Origin: an uncultured Verrucomicrobiota bacterium
GTDB taxonomy: Bacteria > Verrucomicrobiota > Verrucomicrobiia > Limisphaerales > AAA164-E04
Reading direction: 5' to 3'
NCBI GenBank assembly: GCA_913061285.1
Contig: CAJXVR010000017.1
Location: forward strand, 1 to 46,430
DNA: 46,430 bases
In this document: positions 24,763 to 33,941 of the stretch, piece by piece
Layout of the letters: each line of letters begins with the position of its first letter
Numbering within the stretch: position 1 is the stretch's first letter
The notes under the pieces: generated by a model
Database searches by the model: none
The model's input: the letters and a program-made list of their open reading frames with translations, nothing else
Told to the model about the DNA's origin: nothing
Translations under genes and position numbers: made by a program

Positions 24763-26142
24763 ATGACCTCCTTACGCCGATTCTTGAGTTTGAAACAGGC
24801 TGTCACGGTTTCGCTTTGGGTCCTTCTTGTCATGGGGCTCGTTGAGGCGAAGCCCCCCCCAAACATCGTTCTCATCATTTCCGATGATCAGGCGTGGACC
24901 GACTATGGATTCATGGGGCATGATCACATTCGGACGCCCCATCTCGACAAGCTATCGGAAGAGGGCGTTCTTTTTCGTCGCGGCTATGTACCGACCGCTC
25001 TCTGCCGCCCTTCCCTTCTCTCCCTTGCAACAGGGCATTATGCGAGTACCCATGGTGTGACGGGGAATGATCCGTCACCCAAATATGCCGAACGCGGCTC
25101 CGTCCTCTACAACGAACGGAGAGCGACTCTCATATCAAACATTGATCGATTTGATACTCTACCAGAATTACTTGGAGAACAGGGCTATCTGAGTCATCAA
25201 AGTGGCAAGTGGTGGGAAGGGAACTTTCGGCGCGGAGGGTTTACTCATGGGATGACGCGGGGGTTTCCGGAGCCCGGGGGGCGTCATGGTGACGATGGCT
25301 TGGATATCGGGCGAAAAGGCATGAAACCCATCAAGGACTTTGTCCAGATGGCAACAGATCAGGACAAGCCCTTCTTTCTTTGGTACGGCGTGTTCCTGCC
25401 CCATACCCCGCATAATCCACCCTCACGCCTTTTTGATAAGTACAAGGATAAAGTCGCCTCGCCTCACGTTGCGAGATACTACGCGATGTGTGAGTGGTTT
25501 GATGAGACCTGTGGTGAACTTATCAATATTATTGATGAGCAGGGCGTGCGGGATAACACGCTCTTCGTTTATGTCACGGATAACGGATGGATTCAACATC
25601 CGGAGAAGGGGCGCTATGCGCCGCGATCGAAACAAACGCCCTATGAAGGAGGCATTCGAACGCCCATTATATTCAACTGGCCCAAGGTTTTAAATCCTGC
25701 AGATCGCCCTGAATTGGTGAGTAGCCTTGATCTCGTTCCGACGATGCTCGCCGCCGCAGGGGCTCGGATGCCAGGGGTGCTGCCTGGATTGAACTTGCTG
25801 CCGAACCTGAAGACCGGATTACAGATTGGGAGAAAACACATTGTTGGTGAAGGATTCGCTCATGACATTGCCGATGTCGAGAATCCGGAAGCATCGCTGT
25901 TGTATCGCTGGACGATCGAAGGAAAATGGAAGCTCTTGCTCACCTATGATGGTGAGGTCAATCGTTATCGAAGCACCCATCCTCGGTCCGAGAAGCGGCC
26001 GCAGTTGTTTGATCTTATGGCAGATCCCACGGAGCAAAATAATGTGGCAGGTCAACATCCGGCGCTCATTCGTCGCTTAGCAGGCCATCTGGATGATTGG
26101 TATCCGGTCAAAGAACGACAGGTTCTTTTGGAATTCAATTAG
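24763..26142 (+). CDS. Secreted S1-family sulfatase
   Basis: A 459-residue sulfatase with an N-terminal signal (KQAVTVSLWVLLVMGLVEAK). The family motifs are clear: NIVLIISDDQAWTDYG with metal ligands D41 and D42, the activation-site block ALCRPSLLSLATGHYASTHG with C81, SHQSGKWWEG, FLWYGVFLPHTPHNPP, and the metal pair D273-N274 in YVTDNGW. The nucleophile should be formylglycine made from C81, but the residue four places on is Leu (CRPSL) where the usual CxPSR has Arg. The C-terminal part holds the typical LYDLMADPTEQNNVAG-type stretch (here FDLMADPTEQNNVAG). The substrate, likely a sulfated sugar, cannot be read from sequence. It heads a run of three same-strand genes (creatininase, Nramp-like). 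Confidence 0.9.
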   Translation: MTSLRRFLSLKQAVTVSLWVLLVMGLVEAKPPPNIVLIISDDQAWTDYGFMGHDHIRTPHLDKLSEEGVLFRRGYVPTALCRPSLLSLATGHYASTHGVTGNDPSPKYAERGSVLYNERRATLISNIDRFDTLPELLGEQGYLSHQSGKWWEGNFRRGGFTHGMTRGFPEPGGRHGDDGLDIGRKGMKPIKDFVQMATDQDKPFFLWYGVFLPHTPHNPPSRLFDKYKDKVASPHVARYYAMCEWFDETCGELINIIDEQGVRDNTLFVYVTDNGWIQHPEKGRYAPRSKQTPYEGGIRTPIIFNWPKVLNPADRPELVSSLDLVPTMLAAAGARMPGVLPGLNLLPNLKTGLQIGRKHIVGEGFAHDIADVENPEASLLYRWTIEGKWKLLLTYDGEVNRYRSTHPRSEKRPQLFDLMADPTEQNNVAGQHPALIRRLAGHLDDWYPVKERQVLLEFN

Positions 26143-26186
26143 AAGACGCGCCTACAGAATCCAGGGTTTCTACGAATCGATTCCTC

Positions 26187-26948
26187 ATGAAGTTGACGGA
26201 GATGAAGTGGCCTGAGGTTGAGGCACTGTCGCGGGATACGCCGGTGGTGTTTCCAATTGCCGCGCAAGAGCAGCATGGACACCATATGCCGCTTCATACG
26301 GACAGCCTCCTACTCGGCGAGATCGTGAATCGGGTGGAAGCTCAGATGGCAACCGAGATCCTTGTGGCGCCGCTGCAGTGGCTGGGAAATTCTCACCATC
26401 ATATGGATTTTCCGGGAACCGTTTCGGCGAATCCGCGTCTCTATCTCGATCTGCTGGTGAATGAAGTTGAATGCCTGCTTGAGCACGGGTTCAAACGACT
26501 CGTTCTTCTTAACGGGCACGGGGGGAACATCGTGCCGGGCTCGCAGGCGGTTTTCGAGTTGCGGCAGAAGAATCGGAAACGGTCGGATCTGCTTTTTTTG
26601 TCGACTACCTACTGGGAAACTGCGAAGCCCAGGGAGCAACGCGATGATCTTGTACAGCCAAGGATGGGCCATGCCTGCGAGTGGGAAACATCCATGATGC
26701 TGGCTATTCGTCCGGAGCTTGTCGGTGATTATCGGTCGGCCCCGGAACAATCCCAAGGGACCGCCTTTCCCAAGGCTAGTCGAGGATGGACGATGAAGGA
26801 CCGAACCCAACTGGGGCACATAGGGGCGCCGAGTGCTGCATCAGCTGACAAGGGCCTTGCCTTGCTTGAATGTTTTACCAAGGGCGTTGTGGATTTCCTG
26901 AACGAGGTTTGTCAGTGGGATGGCGAGAGCTGGGACCAAGCCACGTGA
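26187..26948 (+). CDS. Creatininase-family amidohydrolase
   Basis: A 253-residue protein of the creatininase superfamily, metal-dependent hydrolases that open cyclic or linear amides. The metal-binding N-terminal block is FPIAAQEQHGHHMPLHTDSL, giving E28, H30 and D39 as ligands; FPGTVSANPRLYLDLLVNEV and VLLNGHGGNIVPGSQAVFEL follow, and the last ligand is likely the Glu in GHACEWETSMMLAIRP. All main metal residues are present, so the enzyme should be active. The start at ATG 26187 leaves 44 bases after the sulfatase; the longer frame from 26097 would overlap the sulfatase. The Nramp-like gene follows after 19 bases, suggesting one transcript. Creatininase relatives act in such diverse pathways (creatinine, riboflavin, mycofactocin) that the substrate is open. 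Confidence 0.85.
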   Translation: MKLTEMKWPEVEALSRDTPVVFPIAAQEQHGHHMPLHTDSLLLGEIVNRVEAQMATEILVAPLQWLGNSHHHMDFPGTVSANPRLYLDLLVNEVECLLEHGFKRLVLLNGHGGNIVPGSQAVFELRQKNRKRSDLLFLSTTYWETAKPREQRDDLVQPRMGHACEWETSMMLAIRPELVGDYRSAPEQSQGTAFPKASRGWTMKDRTQLGHIGAPSAASADKGLALLECFTKGVVDFLNEVCQWDGESWDQAT

Positions 26949-26967
26949 GATTCTAATAAAAGCTACA

Positions 26968-28206
26968 ATGAAACGATTTCTGCAGTCAGTTGGTCCGGCG
27001 ATGATTGTTGCTGCCGTCGTCCTTGGCCCCGGGTCAATCTTGACCAGTTCGAAGGTTGGCGCCAGTTTTGGTCTGATCGGTTTGCCCGTGGTGATCTGCG
27101 CTGCCGGACTCATGATTGCGATGGTCGCCTTGGCGGGGCGATTGGGTGTCGTTTATGAGCGAAGTATCTGTGATGAGCTTAGCACCCGGCTCGGGCGTCC
27201 GGTGGCGATTTTCATCGGCTTGACGCTCTTTACCTTAGTGGCCTTTTTTCAATCGTCGAACAACATCGCTTTGGTTGGCGGGGTGGAACCTCTCCTCGGA
27301 GAATCGGCGCTCAGCGTAGGGGCTCGGGCGGGTGTCTTGGTGATTGTCAATGGGCTGATCATCTTGAGTCTCTATCTCTTGCGCCATTTGTATCGCTCGA
27401 TTGAGAATGTGATGAAGGGGCTGATGGGATTGATGGCAGTGGCCTTTGTCATTAATTTCGCCGTGGCCTTTCTCAGGCCTCGAAGCTATGAGGTCGTCCC
27501 TTCAGAGCAGGCGCTTGATTGGTTGCCACTCCTGGCCATGATTGGTACGACCTTCTCCGTTGGGGGTGCTTTTTATCAAGCGTATCTGGTTCGGGAGAAG
27601 GGTTGGGGACTGGGAGATGTGAAACGGTCTCTCTCGGATTCGATGGTGAGTATCTCAATGCTTGGCCTGATCACCTGTGTTATTTTGCTCACTTCGTGGC
27701 GAGTCTTTTATGGACACGCGGAACCAGTAAGTTTGTCTTCCGTGGGCGATGTTGCCATGCAACTGGAACCCATCTTCGGTTCGGCTGCGAAAGTGATCTT
27801 TTGTATTGGTATCCTCGCAGGCGCCTTTAGCTCGTTCTTGGTCAATGCCCTGATCGGAGGAACGGTGATGTCTGACTCGCTTGGCAAGGGTGCCCGACTG
27901 GAGGATCGTTGGCCCGTCCATATGACCGCCTTGGCGTTAATGGTCGGCATGGTGGTGGCGATCGCTTCGCTTGCAAAAGAAGGAAGTACGGTGCACTTGA
28001 TCACGCTAGCGCAAGCGCTCACGGTATTAGGGATTCCAGCCTTAGCGGCGGCGTTGATCTATCTCGGAACTCGCAAGGAATTGATTGGTGAACGTGCTGT
28101 GCCTAAAGCCATCCTCGCCTTTGCCGGGCTCGGGTTCTTTGTTTCCTGTGTGCTGGCTAGCATGACGGCTTCGAAGGTCTACCAGAAGCTCTCAGCATTG
28201 ATGTGA
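26968..28206 (+). CDS. Divergent Nramp-like transporter
   Basis: A 412-residue membrane protein with about 11 hydrophobic segments and the Nramp layout. The first segment is FLQSVGPAMIVAAVVLGPGS, where Nramp metal carriers have DPGN; here the motif reads GPGS, so the metal-binding Asp and Asn are missing. The segment that should hold the MPH motif of TM6 reads GTTFSVGGAFYQAYLVREKG, again without the Met-Pro-His. IFCIGILAGAFSSFLVNALI resembles the later Nramp helices. The fold call is fairly sure; transport of transition metals is doubtful. The start at ATG 26968 lies 19 bases after the creatininase gene; the frame opens earlier, inside that gene, but gives no better start. It may import the creatininase substrate (inference). 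Confidence 0.75.
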   Translation: MKRFLQSVGPAMIVAAVVLGPGSILTSSKVGASFGLIGLPVVICAAGLMIAMVALAGRLGVVYERSICDELSTRLGRPVAIFIGLTLFTLVAFFQSSNNIALVGGVEPLLGESALSVGARAGVLVIVNGLIILSLYLLRHLYRSIENVMKGLMGLMAVAFVINFAVAFLRPRSYEVVPSEQALDWLPLLAMIGTTFSVGGAFYQAYLVREKGWGLGDVKRSLSDSMVSISMLGLITCVILLTSWRVFYGHAEPVSLSSVGDVAMQLEPIFGSAAKVIFCIGILAGAFSSFLVNALIGGTVMSDSLGKGARLEDRWPVHMTALALMVGMVVAIASLAKEGSTVHLITLAQALTVLGIPALAAALIYLGTRKELIGERAVPKAILAFAGLGFFVSCVLASMTASKVYQKLSALM

Positions 28207-28347
28207 TAAAGCCTTTCTTGAGCAATTGTTTTCGCCGTTGCTCTCGAATTCGCGCCTGGATAACGACGATTTTTCGTTCTTTCGGGTTGGTCTCCCTAGA
28301 GTGGGCTCGATAGACTCCTTCTTCAATTCAACCGTCTTGATAATCAA

Positions 28348-28791
28348 ATGAGCGCAGACTTAAGAGCAGCCAATCTAGGTATTCAGTTTCAAACTTCAAA
28401 GCCTGGGTATTTGAATCTTTGTATTCGATCCGGCAACCAGTTGATAACTTCCGGACACACAAGTGATCTCAAAGGAGTTTTGGGGAAGGACCTCAGTGTA
28501 GAGCAGGGCTATGAGGCTGCGAAGGATTGCGCGACCAAGATTCTAAACTCGGTTCGCCAGGAGCACGGAACCTTGGATGACTTACGAGTGATCAAACTCC
28601 TGGGCTGCGTTTACTCGACATCCGACTTCACCGATCAACATCTGGTGATCAATGGTGCCTCCGATCTCTTGCATGAGATTTTTGGCAAAGAGTCTGATGG
28701 CTACCATGCGAGAAGTGCCCTTGGATTTGCGGCGCTGCCGACAGGAGCCGCCGTTGAGGTTGAGGCGATCTTTGAGATAAAGGAGCCCTAA
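28348..28791 (+). CDS. RidA/YjgF/Rid-family protein
   Basis: A 147-residue Rid-family protein. The N-terminal strand holds LNLCIRSGNQLITSGHTSDL, the middle has GYEAAKDCATKILNSVRQEH and KLLGCVYSTSDFTDQHLVIN, and the signature near the end is ARSALGFAALPTGAAVEVEA, which contains the conserved Arg that binds the carboxylate in the trimer interface. It is nearer to the Rid4-7-like, longer variants than to classical RidA; enamine/imine hydrolysis is likely but not certain. It lies 141 bases after the Nramp-like gene and 23 bases before the large dehydrogenase-like gene. Confidence 0.88.
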   Translation: MSADLRAANLGIQFQTSKPGYLNLCIRSGNQLITSGHTSDLKGVLGKDLSVEQGYEAAKDCATKILNSVRQEHGTLDDLRVIKLLGCVYSTSDFTDQHLVINGASDLLHEIFGKESDGYHARSALGFAALPTGAAVEVEAIFEIKEP

Positions 28792-28814
28792 GCCCAAGCA
28801 GGATTCGTCATTCT

Positions 28815-31490
28815 ATGTGCCCTTCTATCCTATCCATGATTGTGACTCGTCTACAGGTTCTCACTTCGTTGTTTATTGGGTGCCTCTATGTTTCTGCTGC
28901 CGCACCTCCCGATTACCGCTACCACATTGAGGTGCTGGCGACGGATATTCCCCGTCCAATGGAGTTGGAGGTGGCTCCCGATGGTCGGGTGTTCTACAAC
29001 GACTACTATGGTCAGCTGAATATCTATAAGCCAGAGACAGGCGAGGTTGTCGTGGCTGGTAAGATTCCGGTTTTTGAAGAACAGGAGAATGGGTTTCTGG
29101 GATTTGCTCTCGATCGGAATTTTTCTGAGACACAGTGGATTTATCTATTCTATTCCCCCGTCGAGCTTATCGGCCAACGCTTGAGTCGATTTGCGATGGA
29201 GGGAGATCGGTTAGATCTCGAGTCAGAGACAGTGATCTTGGAATTTGCTGAGCAACGGCGACAATGTTGTCATCACGCTGGGTCCGTGGAATTTGCGCCA
29301 GATGGCTGTCTCTTGATTTCGACCGGCGACAATACCTTCCCCGGTGGCGATACGGGCGGCTATGCGCCAATCGATGAACGTCCTGATCAGTTTCCTCTCG
29401 ATGCCCAGAAGTCGTCCGCTAATACCCACGATCTCAGAGGGAAAATCTTGCGGATTCGCCCTCTCAGCGACGGATCCTATGAGATCCCCGAAGGCAATCT
29501 CTTTCCCGCGGACGGCACGGCTGGTCGGCCGGAGATATTTGTGATGGGTTGCCGCAATCCCTGGCGAATGAGTGTCGATCAGGAGACTGGGATTGTCTAC
29601 TGGGGTGATGTCGGACCCGACGCTCACAGCACGACTCCGAGAGGAACGCGAGGCTATGATGAGTTGAATCAGGCCAAGAAAGCGGGCAACTACGGATGGC
29701 CGTACTTTGTTGGAAATAATTTTCCCTACGCTGATTATGACTTTGCGACTGGTGTGAGTGGCGAACTCTATGATCCCCTCAGGCCGATTAATGAGAGCCC
29801 CAATAACACGGGGTTGCGGGAGCTGCCCCCAGCACAGCCAGCAATGATTTTTTGGCCTTACGCGGATTCTCCGGAGTTTCCGATGCTGGGATCGGGAGGG
29901 CGAACGGCCTGTGCGGGGCCTGTGTTTCACTATCGGGCGGCATTTGCCGAGACCAACGGATTCCCTGAGTTTTTCGACAAGTGCCTTTTGTTTTGGGATT
30001 GGCAACGTCCTTTCATGAAATGGGCTCGATTCGACGAAGAACAGAATCTTCGCAGCATTGAGGCCTTCACCGATGCCGTCTTCCTGGCCAATGAGGGACG
30101 GGTCCCGAAGTTTGACGATGACGAGGAAGCTCCTTTTCTCATCCGGCGACCAGTGGATGCGATGTTCGGAGACGATGGTTGTTTGTACCTGCTCGACTAT
30201 GGGAATACGTGGGGAAACAACAAGGACTCCAGCTTGATCAAGATCTCTTATCTACGAGGAAACCTCCCTCCTTTGGTCAAACTGGCTGCTCGCCCGATTG
30301 TTGGGAGAGAGCCCTTGAACGTTTCACTGAGTGGTGCAGGCTCGCATGATCCAGAGGGCGAGGCGATCGAGTTTTCATGGACCCTACATCCTGGAGGTCG
30401 TGAGCTTGGTCAAGAACGAGAACTTTCAGTGACCTTCGACGAACCAGGAAACTATGTTGCCGCGCTAACCGTTCGCGATAGCGGGGGAATGAGCGCCACC
30501 TCGACTCTTCCAATCGTGGTCGGTAACAGTCGCCCTACCCCGCGATTCATATCGCCTCAAGAGGGGGATTTCTTTTCTCCTGGTAAGCCTCTCACGTATC
30601 AGATTGGGATTGTTGATGAAGAGGATGGAACGTCGGAAGACTACGATGAATTGATGGAGTCTCGGACCTTCGTGAACGCAAAATACAAGGCTAGTCGTGA
30701 TGAGGTCGAGGTCATGCCTCCGGGACTCGCCATGATGCGCTCGAGCGATTGCTTTAATTGTCATTCCGTTAATCAGAAGGTTGTCGGTCCTCCATTGTTA
30801 GAGATAGCGAACCGCTATCGAGATCAACCGGCGGCGTTAGAGGCTTCTGTGCAACGGGTTTTAAACGGCTCGACCGGCGTTTGGGGGGAAGTGCCCATGT
30901 TAGCTCATTCTCAACATTCGGAACAGGAAGTGGATCAGATGGTTCGATGGATCTATGCGCTGGAACCTGATGCGGCTAAGGTGGGATCTAGTCGAGGTTT
31001 GGCGGGTGAGCTGCTCGTGCCTAGTAAGAGTGATATTCGCTTTGCGATGCTCGAGGCCAGCTATACGGATATGGGAAGGGCTCCCGCGTCTTCGTTGATT
31101 GGAACGGCCTCAATCACTTTGAGGAATCGCCAGATTGAGGCCGAACACTGTGATGCATTCACTCGCCTGAATAAGGAACGTTCCAATTTGGGTTCAATCA
31201 ACCACGGCTCGACCGCGAGTTTTTACAACCTTAACCTGAGTGATACTCGTAGTATCCTGGTGCAACTGTCTTCCGGGGGGGCGGGTGGAACCATGGAGAT
31301 TCGCCGCGGATCCGTATCGGGCGACTTGCTTGCCGCCTTTAAAGTTGCGAACACCGGTGGTTGGGGAAATAAGATCCAGATGTCTGCACCTTTGAAAGCC
31401 ATTGCGGAACGAACGGATATCGTGCTTTTGTTTAAGAATCCTGGAAAGGGCGGTCTGATGAATGTGGATTGGATACGCTTCGAACCATAG
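28815..31490 (+). CDS. Secreted PQQ-type sugar-dehydrogenase-like / PKD / cytochrome c / CBM6 protein
   Basis: An 891-residue exported protein with four parts. A signal peptide covers residues 1-30 (a second ATG at 28836 gives the neater signal). Residues about 35-480 are a soluble glucose/sorbosone-dehydrogenase-type propeller ([68 protein letters not shown]-like block). Residues about 494-577 are a PKD domain ([20 protein letters not shown]). A mono-haem cytochrome c follows with CFNCH (C646, C649, H650) and [15 protein letters not shown]; the Met ligand may be the one in [10 protein letters not shown]. The last 120 residues look like a CBM6 sugar-binding module ([40 protein letters not shown]). 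Electrons from a periplasmic sugar would pass to the haem (inference). It is close to the RidA gene and followed by a pseudopilin gene. Confidence 0.88.
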   Translation: MCPSILSMIVTRLQVLTSLFIGCLYVSAAAPPDYRYHIEVLATDIPRPMELEVAPDGRVFYNDYYGQLNIYKPETGEVVVAGKIPVFEEQENGFLGFALDRNFSETQWIYLFYSPVELIGQRLSRFAMEGDRLDLESETVILEFAEQRRQCCHHAGSVEFAPDGCLLISTGDNTFPGGDTGGYAPIDERPDQFPLDAQKSSANTHDLRGKILRIRPLSDGSYEIPEGNLFPADGTAGRPEIFVMGCRNPWRMSVDQETGIVYWGDVGPDAHSTTPRGTRGYDELNQAKKAGNYGWPYFVGNNFPYADYDFATGVSGELYDPLRPINESPNNTGLRELPPAQPAMIFWPYADSPEFPMLGSGGRTACAGPVFHYRAAFAETNGFPEFFDKCLLFWDWQRPFMKWARFDEEQNLRSIEAFTDAVFLANEGRVPKFDDDEEAPFLIRRPVDAMFGDDGCLYLLDYGNTWGNNKDSSLIKISYLRGNLPPLVKLAARPIVGREPLNVSLSGAGSHDPEGEAIEFSWTLHPGGRELGQERELSVTFDEPGNYVAALTVRDSGGMSATSTLPIVVGNSRPTPRFISPQEGDFFSPGKPLTYQIGIVDEEDGTSEDYDELMESRTFVNAKYKASRDEVEVMPPGLAMMRSSDCFNCHSVNQKVVGPPLLEIANRYRDQPAALEASVQRVLNGSTGVWGEVPMLAHSQHSEQEVDQMVRWIYALEPDAAKVGSSRGLAGELLVPSKSDIRFAMLEASYTDMGRAPASSLIGTASITLRNRQIEAEHCDAFTRLNKERSNLGSINHGSTASFYNLNLSDTRSILVQLSSGGAGGTMEIRRGSVSGDLLAAFKVANTGGWGNKIQMSAPLKAIAERTDIVLLFKNPGKGGLMNVDWIRFEP

Positions 31491-31555
31491 AGCCAAGGGC
31501 ACCCAACAAAGAAGCATCGACAAGTGGTCTCAGTCGACTAGAACTAGGAGTGATC

Positions 31556-32323
31556 ATGAGTTCGAGCCAGCATCTTTCTTCGATTCGTGGGCGTCGTTCG
31601 TCGGGGTTTACCCTGATTGAACTGCTCGTCGTGATAGCCATCATCGCGATCTTGGCCGGCATGCTACTGCCTGCCTTATCCAAGGCAAAGGAGCGGGCCA
31701 AGCGAACAGCTTGTATCAACAATATCAAGCAACTGACGCTCGGCGTGATCATGTATTCCGATGACCATGAAGGATGGTTTCAGGCGGATGGGAATATTAA
31801 TCCGCATTGGTTTTCGATCAGCTTTCGTAACACTTATCACGAACAGTATTCTGTGCCCCGAAGCTCCTTTTATTGCCCTTCCAACAAGCACTGGGGGCGT
31901 GATGATTTCTGGGATTGGCCTGATGGTCGATCGACGGTGCTGGGCTATGTCTATTATGCCGGGAACGAGGATTACAATTCCAACCTAAGTCTCTACCCGG
32001 ATCGAGACATCTTCGACGGTCCGCAGATCTTCGCCATGAAGAACACGGATAACCCTCACTACAAGGTGCTCTGGACAGATATCAATCGCAAGCTCAATGG
32101 CGATTGGAAACGGCCAGGAGATCCGGATCCACTGACGCGAGGCGGGAATCATTTCAATCAACAAGGTGATGCCCCAGACGGATCAAATGAAGGCTACCTC
32201 GATGGACATGTCGCTTGGGCCAGTGGCAATAAATTCATCTATCGACCAAAGATCACCGTCGGCGGCACCCAACATCATTTCTACGGCGAAGCCGACGATG
32301 AAATCGCCCGGCCCAGCCGCTAA
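31556..32323 (+). CDS. Prepilin-type N-terminal methylation domain protein (type II pseudopilin-like)
   Basis: A 255-residue protein with a prepilin leader: [20 protein letters not shown], cleaved after G by the prepilin peptidase, with the conserved Glu5 of the mature protein, then the helix [20 protein letters not shown]. The middle has [20 protein letters not shown], and the end holds [15 protein letters not shown] with YLDGHVAW, the Planctomycete/Verrucomicrobium processing-associated H-X9-DG region in an extended form. Such proteins are usually present in many copies in PVC genomes and assemble in pseudopili or are surface proteins. AGGAG lies 6 bases before ATG 31556, which fixes this start against the longer frame from 31469 that overlaps the preceding gene. 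Confidence 0.9.
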   Translation: MSSSQHLSSIRGRRSSGFTLIELLVVIAIIAILAGMLLPALSKAKERAKRTACINNIKQLTLGVIMYSDDHEGWFQADGNINPHWFSISFRNTYHEQYSVPRSSFYCPSNKHWGRDDFWDWPDGRSTVLGYVYYAGNEDYNSNLSLYPDRDIFDGPQIFAMKNTDNPHYKVLWTDINRKLNGDWKRPGDPDPLTRGGNHFNQQGDAPDGSNEGYLDGHVAWASGNKFIYRPKITVGGTQHHFYGEADDEIARPSR

Positions 32324-32456
32324 CGAAGAAGTTGGGGCGAGAGTTCTAGCGAGCCGTTGTCCTCGAAAGAATACCTCAGATCAAATCTTCTTTCATAGGT
32401 AATGGATAGGCCCTCCCTACTGCCGTCTGTTCTGCTTCTGACGCCCAATGGGCAGC

Positions 32457-33935
32457 TCAAACCAAGAGCTCGCGAACAACGCGGGCCTCGTCTTGTTCGA
32501 CGAGGCGGAGCTCACGAGGACCAACTCGGAAGCTGAGTTCTTTGTGGTTCAGTCCGAAGCGATTGAGAACGGTCGCAAGCCAATCGTAGTGGTGGACAAT
32601 TCCCTCAACGGCATAGTGTGAGAATTCATCGGTAGCCCCATGAACATGGCCGCTCTTAAAGCCGCCGCCAGCGACCCACATGCTGAATCCGTAGGTGTTG
32701 TGATCACGCCCGACCTTGTCTCGTTTGGTGAGGCCTTCGCGAAATTGGATGACTGGTAGGCGCCCCATTTCACCACCCCAATGAACGATGGTTGAATCTA
32801 AAAGCCCTCGTTGCTTGAGATCTCTGACCAACGCCGCTGCCGGTCGATCGATCTCACGACACCGATCCGGCAAGGCCTTAAGAATCGATCCGTGATGATC
32901 CCAACTCTGACCATTGCAGAAGATCTGAATAAAACGCACCCCTCGTTCCACTAGTCTTCGAGCAATCAAACAGCGCGTGCCGTAGCTACGAGTGACTTTC
33001 TCGTCGATCCCGTACATCTTTTTTGTCTCCTTTGATTCTTTCGAGATGTCGAAGGCATCCTTCGCGGCCAACTGCATGCGGGCGGCGAGGCCGTAGCTGG
33101 CCATTCGTGCCTCGAGATCGTTTTCGCCTGGGTGGTCGTTCAGGTGTTCCTGATTGAAGCGCTCGAGAAAGGATAACTGGGATGCCTGCGCAGCGCCTTG
33201 CAGGTGTGAGGGGGCGTCTAGGTTGAAGATCCGCGGTTCCGAGGGGCGTACCATCGTTCCTTGATAAATGGAGGGAAGCTTGCCGTTGTTCCAGTTTTCC
33301 TTGGCGATTAGTGGGAGGCCTCGCGGATCGGTCAAGGCCACGTATGCGGGTAAATCTTGGGTTTCACTTCCAAGCGCTTTGAGCAGCCAACTGCCTAAGA
33401 CGGGTCGGCCTCGAACCGGTTGTCCGGTGTTGAGCGCGAAATTTGCCGGTAAATGATTGTTGGCCGCCGAGTGCATCGATCGGATCAGAGTGATCTCGTC
33501 GGCGATCTCGCCGATGTGGGGCACCAGTTCTGACAGTTCAGTACCGCATTGGCCGTGCCGCTTAAACTTCCAAGCGGGTCCCATGATCTCTCGGCTCGCC
33601 TGTGCCGCGTTATCGAATTTGAGATCACCGTCAAAAGTCTGGCCGTTCCGTTTGATCAATTCAGGTTTGGGATCAAAAAGATCAATCTGACTCGGCCCGC
33701 CTAGCATGAACATGGAGATCATTGCCTTGGCCTGTTGAGGATAGGGCGCTGGCTTGGGGAGTAGATCGTAGGTCTTGGCTTCGAGCTCGGGTTTGATGGG
33801 GTTACCCGAGAGGGTTTTTGCGAGGAGTCCGTCTTGCTTGAGAAGTAAGGAGGCCGCTACAGAGCTGAGGCCAAAGGCCGAGGATTGGAGCATGTGACGG
33901 CGTGAACAAAGGGGAGTTGTCATGGCGTGTTTCAT
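32457..33935 (-). CDS. DUF1501 family protein with Tat-like signal
   Basis: A 492-residue DUF1501 protein. It begins with a twin-arginine leader (CSRRHMLQSSAFG) and contains AKAMISMFMLGGPSQIDLFD, AADEITLIRSMHSAANNHLP-like sequence (here EIADEITLIRSMHSAANNHL), ARRLVERGVRFIQIFCNGQS, DLKQRGLLDSTIVHWGGEMG and the late GGGFKSGHVHGATDEFSH. The family is related to sulfatase/alkaline-phosphatase folds and is found in large numbers in Planctomycetes and Verrucomicrobia, nearly always next to a DUF1549/DUF1553 partner, as here (6-base gap). No enzyme activity is established. Export through Tat would mean it folds in the cytoplasm, perhaps with a metal. Confidence 0.93.
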   Translation of the reverse strand: MKHAMTTPLCSRRHMLQSSAFGLSSVAASLLLKQDGLLAKTLSGNPIKPELEAKTYDLLPKPAPYPQQAKAMISMFMLGGPSQIDLFDPKPELIKRNGQTFDGDLKFDNAAQASREIMGPAWKFKRHGQCGTELSELVPHIGEIADEITLIRSMHSAANNHLPANFALNTGQPVRGRPVLGSWLLKALGSETQDLPAYVALTDPRGLPLIAKENWNNGKLPSIYQGTMVRPSEPRIFNLDAPSHLQGAAQASQLSFLERFNQEHLNDHPGENDLEARMASYGLAARMQLAAKDAFDISKESKETKKMYGIDEKVTRSYGTRCLIARRLVERGVRFIQIFCNGQSWDHHGSILKALPDRCREIDRPAAALVRDLKQRGLLDSTIVHWGGEMGRLPVIQFREGLTKRDKVGRDHNTYGFSMWVAGGGFKSGHVHGATDEFSHYAVEGIVHHYDWLATVLNRFGLNHKELSFRVGPRELRLVEQDEARVVRELLV

Positions 33936-33941
33936 CGGCGC

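Noticed and set aside
26097-26186. Upstream extension of the creatininase frame
   Set aside because: It overlaps the sulfatase gene by 46 bases and adds residues with no match to the family.
31469-31555. Upstream extension of the pseudopilin frame
   Set aside because: It overlaps the preceding gene and ignores a well placed AGGAG before 31556.
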